Shown: in pieces, positions 35,085 through 47,061 of the stretch
Layout of the letters: the number at the start of each line of letters is the position of its first letter
Position numbering within the stretch: position 1 is the first letter of the stretch
Assembly (NCBI GenBank): GCA_025403435.1
Contig: CM046337.1
Span: forward strand, 3,107,501-3,171,500
Length of the DNA: 64,000 nt
Direction of reading: 5' to 3'
DNA from: Artocarpus heterophyllus
Lineage: Eukaryota; Streptophyta; Magnoliopsida; Rosales; Moraceae
Program-made: the position numbers and the translations under genes
Notes under the pieces: generated by a model
The model's database searches: none
The model's input: only the letters and a program-made list of their open reading frames with translations
Told to the model about the DNA's origin: nothing

Positions 35085-37319
35085 GAGAGAATGAGGATAG
35101 CTTCTTTCATGGTTGCAGACAATTTTTGGAGGCAGATAATGTGGGGACAGGGACTCTGGGTTTTTTTTTTTTTTTTTTTTTTCTTGGTGTGAAGGGGTCA
35201 GGTTTTTATCTTTATTTATTGTTTGATTTATTTAAGCAAGAAGGGGGCAGTTTTGGTATTGTGATATAAATGACCCGTATTTTTTCTCTGCATTAATTAT
35301 TAAAATTTCCCTCTTGGTCCTAAACCAGTAAAGAATTTAAAAAACACGTTAAAACTTAAAAATTTAAACTTAAATACTATAACATGTATAAGTTTTATAT
35401 TGTAGTAAATTTTTTATTTTTTTATAATATATAAAAATTTTACACTATAATAAACTGAACTTTGATTTTCTAATATGTTTCACAAACAAAGCCAAAGTAT
35501 ACCCTCGATCTTTTTTAAAAAGTAACATATATTTCCCTCTATCTACAAAATGTTAACAAAAAAGTTTTCTTTTTCATTTTTTTCGAACAATTTTGTGTTG
35601 ATTTTTAATATAAATGACACAATATCACATTAACAATGAAGATCATAACGATTGTTGAACAATTTAATGAACCATTACATTTGTTAGCTTAACTTGATAT
35701 AAGAGATGATTTATATAAAAAAAAAGTTTGTGTTTTAACCATTAAAATTTTAAATTATATGAATTTTTAAATGTAAATTTGCTTTATACTTAACGAAATA
35801 CTCATACACTATATATCAAATTCTAACTGTGTTTCATTTGTCATTAAAAATTTGAATAAAAGGAGTTTTTTGTTAATATTTCATTGGTCGAGGAGAACAC
35901 ACGTTATATTTTGAATAATAATGCACCCTAACAATGATTAGAATTGAGAAGAATTTTTGTAATTAACTCTTCTATCTTTTGAAAGGAAAAAAAGAAAAGA
36001 AAAGAAAAGAAAAGAAGAAGATGTGTAATCCATATTATAGAAAGGAGCATTGCAAATAATCTATCATATGTGTGATTTATGTATGATGTGATCAATTTTC
36101 TATTAAAAAATTTGTAAGCAAGAGTCTAATTATTAAAGAGAAATGTTAGGGTTACTCTTTTTATTAGTCTCTAAGTTTGTTTTTTGCCACACGTCATCTC
36201 ACTTTTTGTCCTTTTGGGTATTTTGTCCTTCATATTTGGAGTAATAACGGGGAATAAGAAGGTATTTTTATTTTGCATTACATGTTATTCTTAGTTAATC
36301 TTTTTCACTCTAAATATTTTCTTTTTCTTCTTCTTCTTTGTTTTTAATGGAGAATTCAAAGTCTAGGTTAGACTATGATTGTACCATTTCACTTTTCCTT
36401 TTTTCTTTCTTGTATATTTATAATCTTTTCCAAAATTTGTGTGATGTGCGAAACTGCTTACGATAATCCTAGTTTTTGTGGTGTTTTATACTCATCCAAA
36501 TTGTGTGATGCAATACAGATGCCTTTGATTGTTGGTGGGAGAAATTGAATTGAATTGCCATCCAATAGCTCACGTACTTTCTATGAAAATTTTTTGACTT
36601 TACAATGATTAAGATTATTTTCTTAGTTTAGACTTCAAGAAATTTGAAACCAAGCTATATTAGAGTAGAAGTAGGCACGATTTGGAATTGTTTTGGAAAA
36701 TACACACAAAGTGCTCTTAAAGATTCCAAAGCAATTCCAAATTGTGCCTATTTATGTATATATAATGCAGCTATAGTGTTTCATAATTGTGAAAAAAAGC
36801 ACTTAACATTGTTTTGAGAAGCCCTTTTTTTGTAGCTTTTAAATTATGCTTATGCTTTTATTTTAAAAATGTATAGCTTTTCTGACACAAAAACCATACT
36901 GTTTTTGTTATTCTATGCTTAGCACATTCTCTTAATCTTTATAGCTTATTATTTTATCATTTATTTTTTGTTTAAGACTATGGTATGATTTTTGATCTTA
37001 AAAATCTCATTTTCGCTTTTATGGAATTTATCATAAAAATCAAATTAAAACAATAATCCTCAAAGTGCTAAAATCGATCATTAAATTCTTCACAAATTTT
37101 TGAGCATATAAATTAGCTCACAAAATTTATACTTAAATTGTCTAACATAATCTTTAATTATGGTATATTTAATGTATTGAAAATTCTCAAGTACCATCCA
37201 TTTTTTCAAAATTGATAAAATAACCCTTCTATTCAAGTCCCAAAACTAATGGAATTAAAAAGACAAAAATACCCTTAACAACAGCATTCCTCACTCTAAA
37301 ATATCAGCATGTCGTTTCT
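35085..37319. other. Intergenic region with poly-T tract and hairpin
   Basis: Starts with the PsbP-domain gene's 5' UTR and a 23-base T run at 35160-35182. The rest is AT-rich. A strong inverted repeat lies at 36672-36750 (separate entry). No coding gene is supported. Confidence 0.45.
36672..36750. repeat. Short inverted repeat able to form a 25-bp stem
   Basis: The left arm 36672-36696 (TAGGCACGATTTGGAATTG...) pairs with the right arm 36726-36750 (...CAATTCCAAATTGTGCCTA) with two mismatches and a 29-base loop. Outside the arms the pairing stops. Confidence 0.8.
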
Positions 37320-37820
37320 GATTCTAGCAAGCGTATTCCATTTTTTCTCTCTCTCTCAAACCCTCACATTCTCTCTCTTCTCCTTCTCCCTCGTCTCTCA
37401 CTACACCAGCCACTACGTAGCTATGATCAACATCTCGCGAGGCGATCGATGTCAGAGAAGATGATCGCCAGACGCCGTTAACATCTCTTATCTCTCCCTC
37501 ATCTCTTTCCTTTGCAAACATTGTCTCCGTCGCCCTCGCGATGATCGTCGGAGTCATGAGGCTCTTAGATGCCATGGCCATCTCGACAACCTTCATCGGT
37601 GCCAACTCAGAGGCTCTGTTGTTGAATATAGCACCGTCCCCAGAGAGATTGATACCGTCGTCTTCGTCATTCTCAGACGAAGGCATTCTTCTTCCTCAAC
37701 TCCAACGCAAATGGGGGCAAAATGGGAAGAGCAAAAATCTGTGAAGAACTCTTCGAAGAACAATTGGCCATTTGCCTAACGTTAGAAAACTTGGGACAAA
37801 AATTTTATGCTAGCTGAAGC
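37320..37820. repeat. Dispersed CG-rich repeat, copy 2
   Basis: Related to 1560-2090. Shared blocks in order include TCTCGCGA, TGATCGCCAGAC, ATGCCATGGCC, CCTCAACTCC, GGCCATTTG and TTGGGACAAAAATT. The frames inside (37324-37686 minus, 37541-37744 plus) are not recognisable proteins. Confidence 0.4.
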
Positions 37821-38332
37821 CACGAAGCCTAAACAATTTATTTTTAATAAAAATATTATTAGCATTAATTTTTATTTACGGTATAATATTAAAATTAATA
37901 ATTACGTCCTTTTGTTTTTACTTTTATTTCTAGCAAAAACAACTTAAATATAAGGAGTAAAACGACATGCATTTCAAAAGTAGTTGTTTAATCTATAAAC
38001 GAAATGTAGATGACGGGAAGAATAGTAATGGGATTTTTTTCCCCACAATTATATTTCCTATGAGGGTCAAAAAAAAAAAAAACATTTTTGCTGGGACCAG
38101 AATGCCCTTATAGCTTTCCATGGTTGATAAAACACTATACGTTATCCTAACTCAAATTCAGCCAGCCAATCCAGGACAAAACAAATCCAAGCCACCCAAA
38201 ATGACCGCAAACAGAAACCAGAAAAAAGATATGGAAAAGTTCCACACACACACTCTTTCTCTCTTTCTCTCGCTGATGGTTGAACTTCATCACTGCTGAA
38301 ATCCTCTCTCTCCCTCTCTCTCTCTTTCTCCC
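37821..38332 (+). promoter_or_regulatory. Upstream region of the TLP18.3-type gene
   Basis: AT-rich, then a CT-rich leader (CTCTCTCTCCCTCTCTCTCT near 38300-38325) typical of plant 5' UTRs just before the ATG. An AAACGACATG word lies near 37960. Confidence 0.4.
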
Positions 38333-39918
38333 ATGGAAACCATTCTCTCTTCTCAATCTCTCTTTCCTCTCTTAAACCACAAACCTTCCTCTCCAACAAC
38401 ATCTTTGTCCCCTTCTCTCCAGTGCTCCAGATCAAATTCTGTGTTCCTGCCAAAACCCATTACTTCAAGCCTCAAGAAGGAGCCTTCTCAATCACTAAAA
38501 CCATCATTTGCAATTCCCACAGGATGGCTTTCTTATGCTCAACATGGATTAGCAGCTCTTGCTCTCTCTCTCGCACTCAACTTTTCTCCGGTACTATTTC
38601 CTAGTGGCAGTGCTTTAGCATCTGAATTTGATGTCCTTAATGATGGACCCCCCAAAGAATCCTACGTTTTAGACGATGCTGGCGTTCTTAGCCGGGTAAC
38701 GAAGTCGGATTTGAAGAGATTGCTTTCTGATTTGGAGTCGAGAAAGAACTTCCACATCAATTTCATCACTGTTAGAAAGCTCACTGTAAGTTTATTTTAT
38801 CATATTATTGCTACGCTCTAACTTTTGACTAGATAACTTGAAACTTTTTTAAATTACTTAAGCTTACCCCAAAAGAAAAAGAGAAAATATATTCCTGGAA
38901 AAATTTTGATCCTTTTGTGTCTTTGCTGAGAAAACTAAGGAACTAATATGGAGGCTGTGTATTTAGCACAGTTAATTTCTTTTCACTTCAGCCCTTGAGA
39001 GGTTTACGATCAACAAACAATGAGGTGGAGAGTCTTATATTTTGTCTCTTAAATGTAATAAATATTTGGAAATATGAAAGTAAGAAAGCAAATACTTTTG
39101 AGCAGTCATGAAATGTATTGAATATTGGTATGTGCAGAGCAAAGCTGATGCGTTTGAGTATGCTGACCAAGTTTTGGAGCGTTGGTATCCCACAGTTGAG
39201 GAAGGGAATAACAAGGGCATTGTGGTGCTGATCACAAGTCAAAAAGAAGGGGCTGTGACTGGTGGTCCTGCCTTCATCCAAGCTGTTGGAGAAAATGTCC
39301 TAGATGCAACGGTATCGGAAAATCTTCCTGGTAAATCCGCCTTCATTTTTTGTTCTCAAGTTAGCATTCCACTTCCTTTAGTTTCCAAAAACTTACCTAA
39401 AATAATTGCATGCGCAGCGTAGCGGTAAATTTGCAGGGCCTTGGTCAAATGAATAGTCAAATTTGCTTACGTGTGCTTACAAAGAATTTGAATTTTCCTC
39501 CTCAGTTCAAAAAAAAAGGGGGAAAAAATTACCCAAAAAGGAAACAGTCATTGGATGTTCTTGATTCTTTTAAAGCCTTGGCCCTCTTTTGGTTGAAGAA
39601 ATCAAATGTGCCTTTTTGTTTGACTACTATTTCTGAATGTCTCCTTTCATATTTGATTTTGCAATTGCAGTCTTGGCTACGGAAGAGAAATACAATGAAG
39701 CCGTTTTCAGCAGCGCCAAGCGGCTTGCCGCTGCCATTGACGGCCTTCCGGATCCTGGGGGTCCCAAGTTTAAGGAAAACAAGAGGGAATCAAATTTCAA
39801 AAGTAGGGAAGAGACAGAAGAGAAACGTGGACAGTTCTCCCTTGTTGTTGGAGGTTTATTGGTTATCGCGTTTGTTGTTCCCATGGCACAATACTATGCG
39901 TATGTCTCCAAGAAGTAA
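38333..39918 (+). CDS. TLP18.3: Thylakoid lumen protein of the TLP18.3 / UPF0603 (TPM domain) family
   Basis: A thylakoid-associated protein linked to repair of photosystem II, with reported acid phosphatase activity. Exons 38333-38785, 39138-39330 and 39671-39918 make 297 aa, the normal size. Residues 1-100 form a transit peptide followed by a hydrophobic lumen-targeting segment ending in SALASEF, a plausible AxA processing site. The TPM domain begins at YVLDDAGVLSRVTKSDLKRL and continues through GIVVLITSQKEGAVTGGPAF and EEKYNEAVFSSAKRLAAAID. One C-terminal membrane helix (FSLVVGGLLVIAFVVPMAQY) precedes the end YVSKK. The gene is convergent with the GDSL esterase, with stop codons 477 bases apart. 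No lesion was seen. Confidence 0.95.
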
Positions 39919-40394
39919 AAGCGAATATGACAATCAGATTTGTCTCTGTAGATTATTTCCCTTGGAAATTTCTTTTCAGACCATGTAGAACACTAAGTTA
40001 TACAGATGATCTTGTTTAAGGACTGATGAGAAACTTGTATTCAGAGGAAGGGCATAGCGTTTGTTAATAATATGTAAGACAAGCAATTGAAATTCAGTTC
40101 TTAACTTAGCCAATTATTACGTTGCTGACATATTAATAACAATATTAAAAAGTTAATTATCTTCATCTTAAATAAAAATAAAATAATATAATACTTGGAA
40201 AAGTAGAAAACATATTAAGAGTAAACCATAACAATCAGAATGACAAGCACTGCCTTATTTGTGGCTTCTGGGCAATAAAAATGCATTTGTCCGAATATTC
40301 TTTGGAGATGATGGCTTGGAGTTACTGGTACATTATGACATACATAGGAAAAATAAAGAAAAAAATAATTAGGCAACAACCATGTTTCATGTCT

Positions 40395-41960
40395 TTAGAA
40401 CTTGAGCTTCAGAAGGAAAGGCATTTTGTCTGAGAAAGGCGGATCGGAATATTTCCCGGTGAGTATTTGTGAAGAAAAAAACTGGTTTGCAGCCTCCGTG
40501 TAATGAATTCCGTCCCAAATGATGTAGTCAATGCTGTCGGCGCACCCTTTGGCGGTGACCGAAGTCCCGTTCAAGATCTTTGTTTGTCCACAGGCAATTC
40601 GAAAATCATAGTTCAACGGTGGACCTCCATATCCACAGCAAGCCATAATTGGTTGTTCAAATCCTGAAATCACACTTGGTTTAACAAACTTTTCGATATA
40701 TAAATGCATGTATACTAATTATAGTTCTGGTTGGAAACAAGTGTACAAACCATATTTGGAATAGTTTGCTATGAGATTGGATTTTATGGTGTAGATATCA
40801 ACATATGTGACATTTGCATCTGAGAATTGGCCCTGCAACTTTTTAGATAGAGCATGGAGTTGCAGATTGAACATCCTAGCAGCTTGGTTGTGCTTGCTGA
40901 CACATCCCATTTCATCAAGCTTTGACGGATCGGTTCCGAATCTGAGAACGTTCTGCGTCAAGCATCCAACAGGACCAGTGTTGTGTATCCAAAAATTCCT
41001 AGCCCCATTGTCATATAGTTTCTGAAAAGTAAACCGCACAAAGCAAGAAAGAGAAACACCAATTTAATTTAGTCTGACATAGAGTTTTCATATACTATGC
41101 TTTTGTATTAATGAAACTGACCTTTATCCCAGTTTCAAATTCTGCTAAAATTAACGGAATGGAGGCAAGAATCTGATCCAGTGTTTTGGAATAAAATCCA
41201 CCAGCAATGTCATTCTGGCCTATGTCGAACATGTAAAGTCCCTTATCGAAAAATTCCTCGGTTGGCAGATACTTGGCAAATTGCTTGCCTAAAAGGATTC
41301 AAACAAAAGCTCAGATTTCTTTCAAACCTCCCCATCATTCTTTCATGTATTCTCTACCTAAGACTCTTGCATGGCTTATGGCTAACAGAGAGAATGTATG
41401 CGTTACCTTTCACTAGCAATTCAAGAACCCGGGCTTTGAATCGGAGAAACTGAGACACCTGTACTCCAAATGAAAATGGACTCACAGATGTTGCAGTTGC
41501 TGGGAGTATGGTGGATCCCGCGACCGCGAAATTGCACCCTTTTCGGAAACTCGGCGTGCCAATCGAGTCCAAATAGGCATTGAGGAACGGAAGCTCCATT
41601 GCATCCACTGCACCATTATCCTCAAAAAAATTAATAAAAAACAAAAATAAAATAAAAGAAGCATCACACAAACCACAAGCTCAAAAAAACATAGGAATGT
41701 ATCAACGGAGTTTTACTGAGAAAATCAATGATAAGACGCCCATCACAGTATCTCCCAGAAGGATTGTGGAAATAGTTTTGTCCATTTGGAGGGTCAAGGC
41801 GTTCAATCCCAGCAGACACAAGGCCACCAGTATCAGAATTGGAATCACCAAAGTTGAAAACAGCAGGGATATTGAAGTGAACAGATTGGGAAAGAGGCAA
41901 AGAGATAAGAGAAATGAAGGTTAATAATATGGTGGGAATACTTGTCTTGCTGGTAGCCAT
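40395..41960 (-). CDS. GDSL esterase/lipase, secreted (At1g54790 type)
   Basis: A serine hydrolase of the SGNH superfamily, probably apoplastic. Five exons (41960-41717, 41607-41407, 41288-41122, 41021-40751, 40663-40395) give 383 aa in phase. The N-terminal 26 residues are a signal peptide (ILLTFISLISLPLSQS). Block I is FNFGDSNSDTGG with the catalytic Ser; block II is the Gly in GCNFAVAGST; block III is MFDIGQNDIAGG with Asn; block V is WDGIHYTEAAN with the catalytic Asp and His. Possible N-glycosylation sites are at NVT, NYS and NGT. In Arabidopsis a GDSL gene of this type lies beside the TLP18.3 gene, as here. The real substrate is unknown. Confidence 0.95.
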
Positions 41961-42736
41961 GGCCAGTCTCTAGAGATGTTTGTTGAGGGGTTTCTGATCT
42001 AAAATATTAAGTTCCAACAACTGCAATAATTTTAAGAAATCTCCTCGTGATAAGTACTTTGTCCTTGTGGGCCTCATCACCTGGCTGTTGTATCTTTGCT
42101 TTTGGTTTTGTAGAGCCCAAGAAAAGGCCTAAGATAAAGCTACCCTCACACCTTCCATACACAGAAGGTGACGGTAAAGAGTAGTTTTTATTGGCATTAT
42201 TATTATTATTATTATTATTATTAATCTAGGAAAGAAAGCAACAACCATTTCTTAGTATAAAATATAATATCCTGTCAAAATTGATAAGGAATGTTTTTCA
42301 AATAAGAAACATAAGTTGTGTATTAACCAAGGCAAAAATCATGGGATGCAAAAATCATTGGATAATGATTAAGTAAAAGTCTGGCAGTTGACAAAGCCCA
42401 TAATTCATGGGATAATGATCAAAAAAATTCCATTGACGTTGGAGCCAATACAGCAACTCTGTACTAACAAGGAAAGCTTCATTATATCACACTGATTATG
42501 GGCATCATGTAATTAAGTTATTTATGCTCTCTATTATAATGGCCTGATTTTATAATATTAAAAAGCTCATGTATAAATATATGCATTTGAACAATGAAAT
42601 AAAAAATCAAGAAAGTGTTTCAAAAATCACCTCAAACCAAAAATGTATAAATGCAAAATTTTTATACAAATTTGATGGTTTAAAACAGAATCCGACCCGT
42701 TAGATATTTTGTGAGAAAGTCTACAATGAGCGGCCA
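41961..42736. other. Promoter side of the GDSL esterase and spacer
   Basis: No gene. Contains an (ATT)n run at 42197-42233 and short direct repeats of CATGGGATAATGAT type at 42340-42420. Confidence 0.45.
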
Positions 42737-42946
42737 TCACAAAACCTTCCATTTGGGGTCTTGAAGTATAATTGGCCATTGGGTGTGCCAAGTTGGAAAC
42801 CCAAGGCAGAAGGTAAGCTCACCAGCGTCGGAGTTTGAATCATCAAAGTTAAAAACCGCGGGGTAGTTGAAATCTATGGAGTTTACATGATGTAAAAGAA
42901 TGAAGAAGAAGGTGACTATTTGGGGGATCATTGTCTTGGGACACAT
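42737..42946 (-). pseudogene. Broken GDSL esterase first-exon copy
   Basis: The peptide MCPKTMIPQIVTFFFILLHH then YPAVFNFDDSNSDAGE is a signal peptide and block I closely related to the intact gene at 41960. The invariant Gly of the GDS motif is Asp (FDDS). After GE the frame is wrong, though QWPIILQDPKWKVL can be seen to derive from the conserved QNYFHNPSGRYCDGR region in another frame. No further exons follow. This is a truncated tandem duplicate. Confidence 0.85.
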
Positions 42947-43530
42947 TGATACTTGATATGATCTTCTTCACGTGTATGCTATCAAGTTATGTACCAACAA
43001 CCAATAACGATAATGTGGCTTGTTATTATATTACATTTTCTGACGAGTTTGGAGGTATATAGGAAGTTTGCTTTGGAAGATGGAGAAGGCAAAAATGGGA
43101 AGCTTAAAGCAGAGTTTTCTTGGGGTTGTTTAATTACCATTATGTCCTCGTGTAATTTGATTGACTAGAGGCCCAACAAACATGTCATATGCTACCTTAT
43201 TGTCTTTTATGGAGTATATGGTGATTGATTCCCGTTGAGAGGGGGCATATTTGATATGATGAGATTCGATGGGAATTTAAAAGTCAAGTCACGGATGTAA
43301 CCCCAATTGGCAAGCAAAAGCGTGAATTTTCCTTACACGGATGCCAACAGAAATCCTTGCACGCTGAGAAAGGCATACGGTGCTTGCAAAGGGAATAGCT
43401 GATGAGTACTTACGACGTGTCGTTTTATACTAAAAAGGAAAGCAGACTTTTACCTTACAAAGGACATGTCGTTTGAGGACATAAACGACTGTGGACTTCA
43501 GTCTTTTAGCCTACGAAACGAAGGCGATCA
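42947..43530. other. Spacer before the hAT element
   Basis: No gene seen. Contains ACGACGTGTCGTTTTA near 43418 and ACATGTCGTTTGAG near 43466. The last eight bases before the hAT element are its target site. Confidence 0.45.
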
Positions 43531-44260
43531 CGCTTTGGTAGGGGTGGCAATCTGGGTTAGCGGGTCGGGTTCATGTCGGGTTGATGTTAATATTTACAAA
43601 AATCATGTCGATACTAACTCGACCCGCGACACGAACGGGTTGAGAATTCTCAACCCTAACACGACCCGTTTTTGAACGGGTTGACACAAACACGACCCGT
43701 GTCAACCTGGTCCTCAACTGTAATGTCAAAAAAATGACCCGTGACCCGTATTTAACCCGCAAACCCGACTTTGACCCTCAACCCGACTTTGACCCGCATG
43801 ACCCGCCTACAAATGAGCATTATATAAAAATAGTATGCCAGACCAAATAGGATGATACCGGAATGAAGAATTTAGACGGGCAAAGTAATCCCAAACATAG
43901 AACAAGCTGAACCAATTATTGATTCCATGAGAACTTTAAGAAATACTTGAGACAAACGAGGTAGTATCAGCACAGATGAAGATGAAAAGAGTAACTTACC
44001 TAGGATGGTTTAGAAGAGACATAACCAACATCAAATATGAGTAACTCATTGACTAATACCATATGTAACAAAAACAAACATAAAATTAGATGAATTTCAT
44101 TCCACAATAAAAAGAAAGTCTAGTCCTAAAATTTAAAAAACATCAAATAAGTCCAAAACATATCAAGTCGAACAAAACAACAAGTGTTACAAGTCCAACA
44201 AAATAACAACATATAAAATGATCACATTAGAATCAAATAAGTTAAAAAATAAAAAGCAAT

Positions 44261-46553
44261 TTAGTTTGAAGCTTGCACATCCTCATTCAAGCTAAGATCA
44301 ACTACATTCTGTGTGATCTCATCCATATCCTCATATAATGCTTTGTCTTGATCACCTAATTTAATAATTAACAAGATAAAAGAAATATATAAATTAATGT
44401 TAGAAATAATTGTAACAATGAAATTAACTAAAACCATTGATAAATAAAAGTCCAACACTTTACCTTCATCTCCAAATAACCAATCTTTGGTACAAATAAT
44501 TGCTTCGATAGCTTCAAACTTAAGTGAGCTTCGAAATTGATCCAATACGCGACCACCGTTACTAAATGCAGATTCTGACGCAACTGTTGATACCGGAATG
44601 CTTAAAATGTCACGAGCCATCATAGCAAGGATAGGATAACGGAACTGATTTGTCTTCCAAAATTGAAGAATATCCAGAGGTGCATTCCTATTTATCCTAG
44701 GCTCATGTAAGTAAAGTTGTAATTGAGATTTTTGGAGAGCATCAAAGAAGTCATTATCAACAAGATCATCAAATTCCTGTATAAGATTAAAAACAAATTG
44801 GACAATAATAAGTACTTACATGAATATTTTAAAGTGAATAATATTAGACAATATATAAAACAATTGTTACCTTAAGCAATTCATCATCCTGTTCAACATC
44901 CACAGTCGATGTTGGATTACTTTTGTTTCCTTTGTTCACAGTAGACGGTGATACATTTTTGCCTTGCTCAGACTTAGCTTTATACTCCTCAAAAAGAAGC
45001 TCTAACTTGTCACGTATTGTTTTCAACTCAATTGAATTATCCTTGTAAGCTTTCTTGTAACCAAACTCAACCAACTGCATCTTATATCGAGGATCAAAGA
45101 CCACTGCTATAGACAAAATAGGGCTAAAATCTGATCAGTACTTTTGAAACTTTGCCCACATTTGTAATGCCATATCCTTCAAATAATCATCATCACTTTC
45201 CAAGGCTCCTTTCAAGGTTATATAACAGTTTATAATTTTTGGAAAATACAAGTTGGCAGTGGTGTATTTGGTGCTAGAAAATACAAGTCTTGCATCATAA
45301 AAAGCTTTTAAATACCTATGAGTTTTTTCAACTCTTACCCATTCATTAGTAGAAAGGTGATGCTTGTAGTTGGAATCACTTAATTTCAAATGTTGAAAAG
45401 CGCGTCGAAAAACAATAGCTCTATCAAGCATAAGATAAGTTTAATTCCATCTAGTCGTCACATCTTGACACAATCCTTTCTTCACATTCAAGTGCACCAA
45501 CTTCACACATTCCAAAAACTTTTGCCTCCTCATTTGTGATGCTTTTACGTATTTAATGGTGTCGCAAATATTTTCAATCGAGTAATCAATCTTTTTCAAA
45601 CCATCTTGTACAATTAGATTCAATATATGAGCACAACACCTTAAATGAAAGAATTCTCCCTTTAAAGGCAACAAACCATCCAAATTCAATTGTGCTTGCA
45701 ATGAATCTATAGAAACATCATTAGAAGTAGTATTATGCGAAGTGATAGTAAAAATCTTTCCCACAATGCCCCAATCATCTTGCAATAAAGAATAAATCTT
45801 TTCGGATAGTACAATACCGTTGTGTGGTGGAGGCATATTACAAAAGTTTAATATTCTGTTTTGCAATTTCCAATTCTTGTCAATAAAGTGAGCAATAAGA
45901 CACAAATATCCATCACTTGTCAAAGAACTCCACAAATCAGATGTCAACGATATTCTACCAGGATAAGAACTCATCATATTCTTAACTTTTGTTTTCTCCC
46001 TATGATGCATTTTAAGGCAATCAGCTTTAGCCATGTTTCTAGAAATTAATTCTACATCAAGATACAAATATTGTAGCATTGCCTTCAATCATTTATACTC
46101 AACAAATTGGAATGGCAAATCATGCATAATAATACTAGAAGCTACCAACTCACGCCATTTTTATGAATTAAACTTGGAAGACTCAAGAGATGCAGTTGAA
46201 TCACGAGAAATAAGCATTTGACCAACGTCACGTGTATATCTTTTCTTACATACTTTAATATGACGCTTCATATTACCTGTTCCATACTTACTTGAAGCAA
46301 GATATGTTTGATCACATTTAATACAAGCACTTCGAAGCTTTCCATCTGACCCTAAAGGAAGTATGTTGAAGAATTTCCACACATTTGATGTCAATCTTTT
46401 CTTCAGCAGCGGTTGTCAAGAGTATGTTTGAGTTCCAGCACTCTGTTCAATCTCAATATCAATATTATCATCACTTTCCAAGTCTACTAGCATCTGATCT
46501 TTATATTCTACTTCAAGATTTTTGCTCGACCCCTCCATATGTGCATTAATCAT
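44261..46553 (-). pseudogene. hAT transposase (RICESLEEPER/DAYSLEEPER-like), inactivated
   Basis: From the ATG at 46553 the frame leads into a BED-type zinc finger: WKFFNI, then CIKCDQTYLASSKYGTGNMK with the pattern C-x2-C...H-x4-C. The catalytic region follows with LTSDLWSSLTSDGYLCLIAH, CCAHILNLIVQDGLKKI and FRRAFQHL. The C-terminal dimerisation domain is SIPVSTVASESAFSNGGRVL then DQFRSSL. In-frame stops occur after TQTYS (near 46415), near 46160, near 46091 (EYK then TGA) and near 45437 (TRWN then TAA), so no active enzyme is made. A possible intron lies at about 44780-44870. Confidence 0.92.
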
Positions 46554-46917
46554 CCTAAAAAACAAAAAAACAAAAAACTTAACAAAAAACTTAACAAACT
46601 ACAATACCACTACAATTAAGTCTGACAAACAATTTTGAAAAAGAAAATAAGAAGAAAATGCAAATCTTAAACGACAGCGTGCTGAGATTTCTTGCTCTGT
46701 TTCCATTACTTTATTATCATTTTTGTTGTTTCCTAGCTTTTTCTCTGAACCCAACAACGAATAATCATTGAGTATAATCACCACTTTTTTGGTTCCACTT
46801 CTCAGGAAAACAATTACAAAGAGCCTCTGGCTTTTCTTTTATATTAGAAAGAGAGAGAGAACTTAACTAGGTTGTGTTGTGCTTAGTAAATCTCATGGAG
46901 GAGTTGCAAAAGAATCC

Positions 46918-47061
46918 ATGGATATGCAGAGAATTCGGAGGAGTTTTTTTGTTTTGATTTTACTAGTTTTTACTGGTTATTTAGTAGTGAAAGCTGGGGA
47001 TATTGTGCACGACGATGAGAAAACTCCCAAGAAGCCCAGTTGTGAGAACGACTTCGTTTTG
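46918..47061 (+). pseudogene. Captured first exon of a signal-peptide-peptidase-like (SPPL) gene
   Basis: Inside the hAT element but on the opposite strand from the transposase. The frame from ATG 46918 encodes MDMQRIRRSFFVLILLVFTG, a signal peptide, then VVKAGDIVHDDEKTPKKPSC and ENDFVL, ending exactly at a GT donor. I recognise this as the N-terminus of plant SPPL aspartyl proteases (GDIVH...PKKP.CENDFVLVK). The protease-associated domain and the catalytic membrane part are absent. Upstream, 46800-46917 looks like a real promoter/leader (TTTTATATTAGAAAGAGAGAG), so promoter and first exon may have been taken together. A short upstream ATG at 46895 is out of frame. Confidence 0.75.

Noticed and set aside
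34889..35122. 77-codon minus-strand frame starting at 35122
   Set aside because: Out of frame with the conserved PsbP-domain exon that it overlaps; kept only as an upstream-ATG observation.
46879..46917. Upstream extension of the captured SPPL frame before ATG 46918
   Set aside because: The signal-peptide start fits 46918; the upstream codons use a non-ATG start and look like leader sequence.
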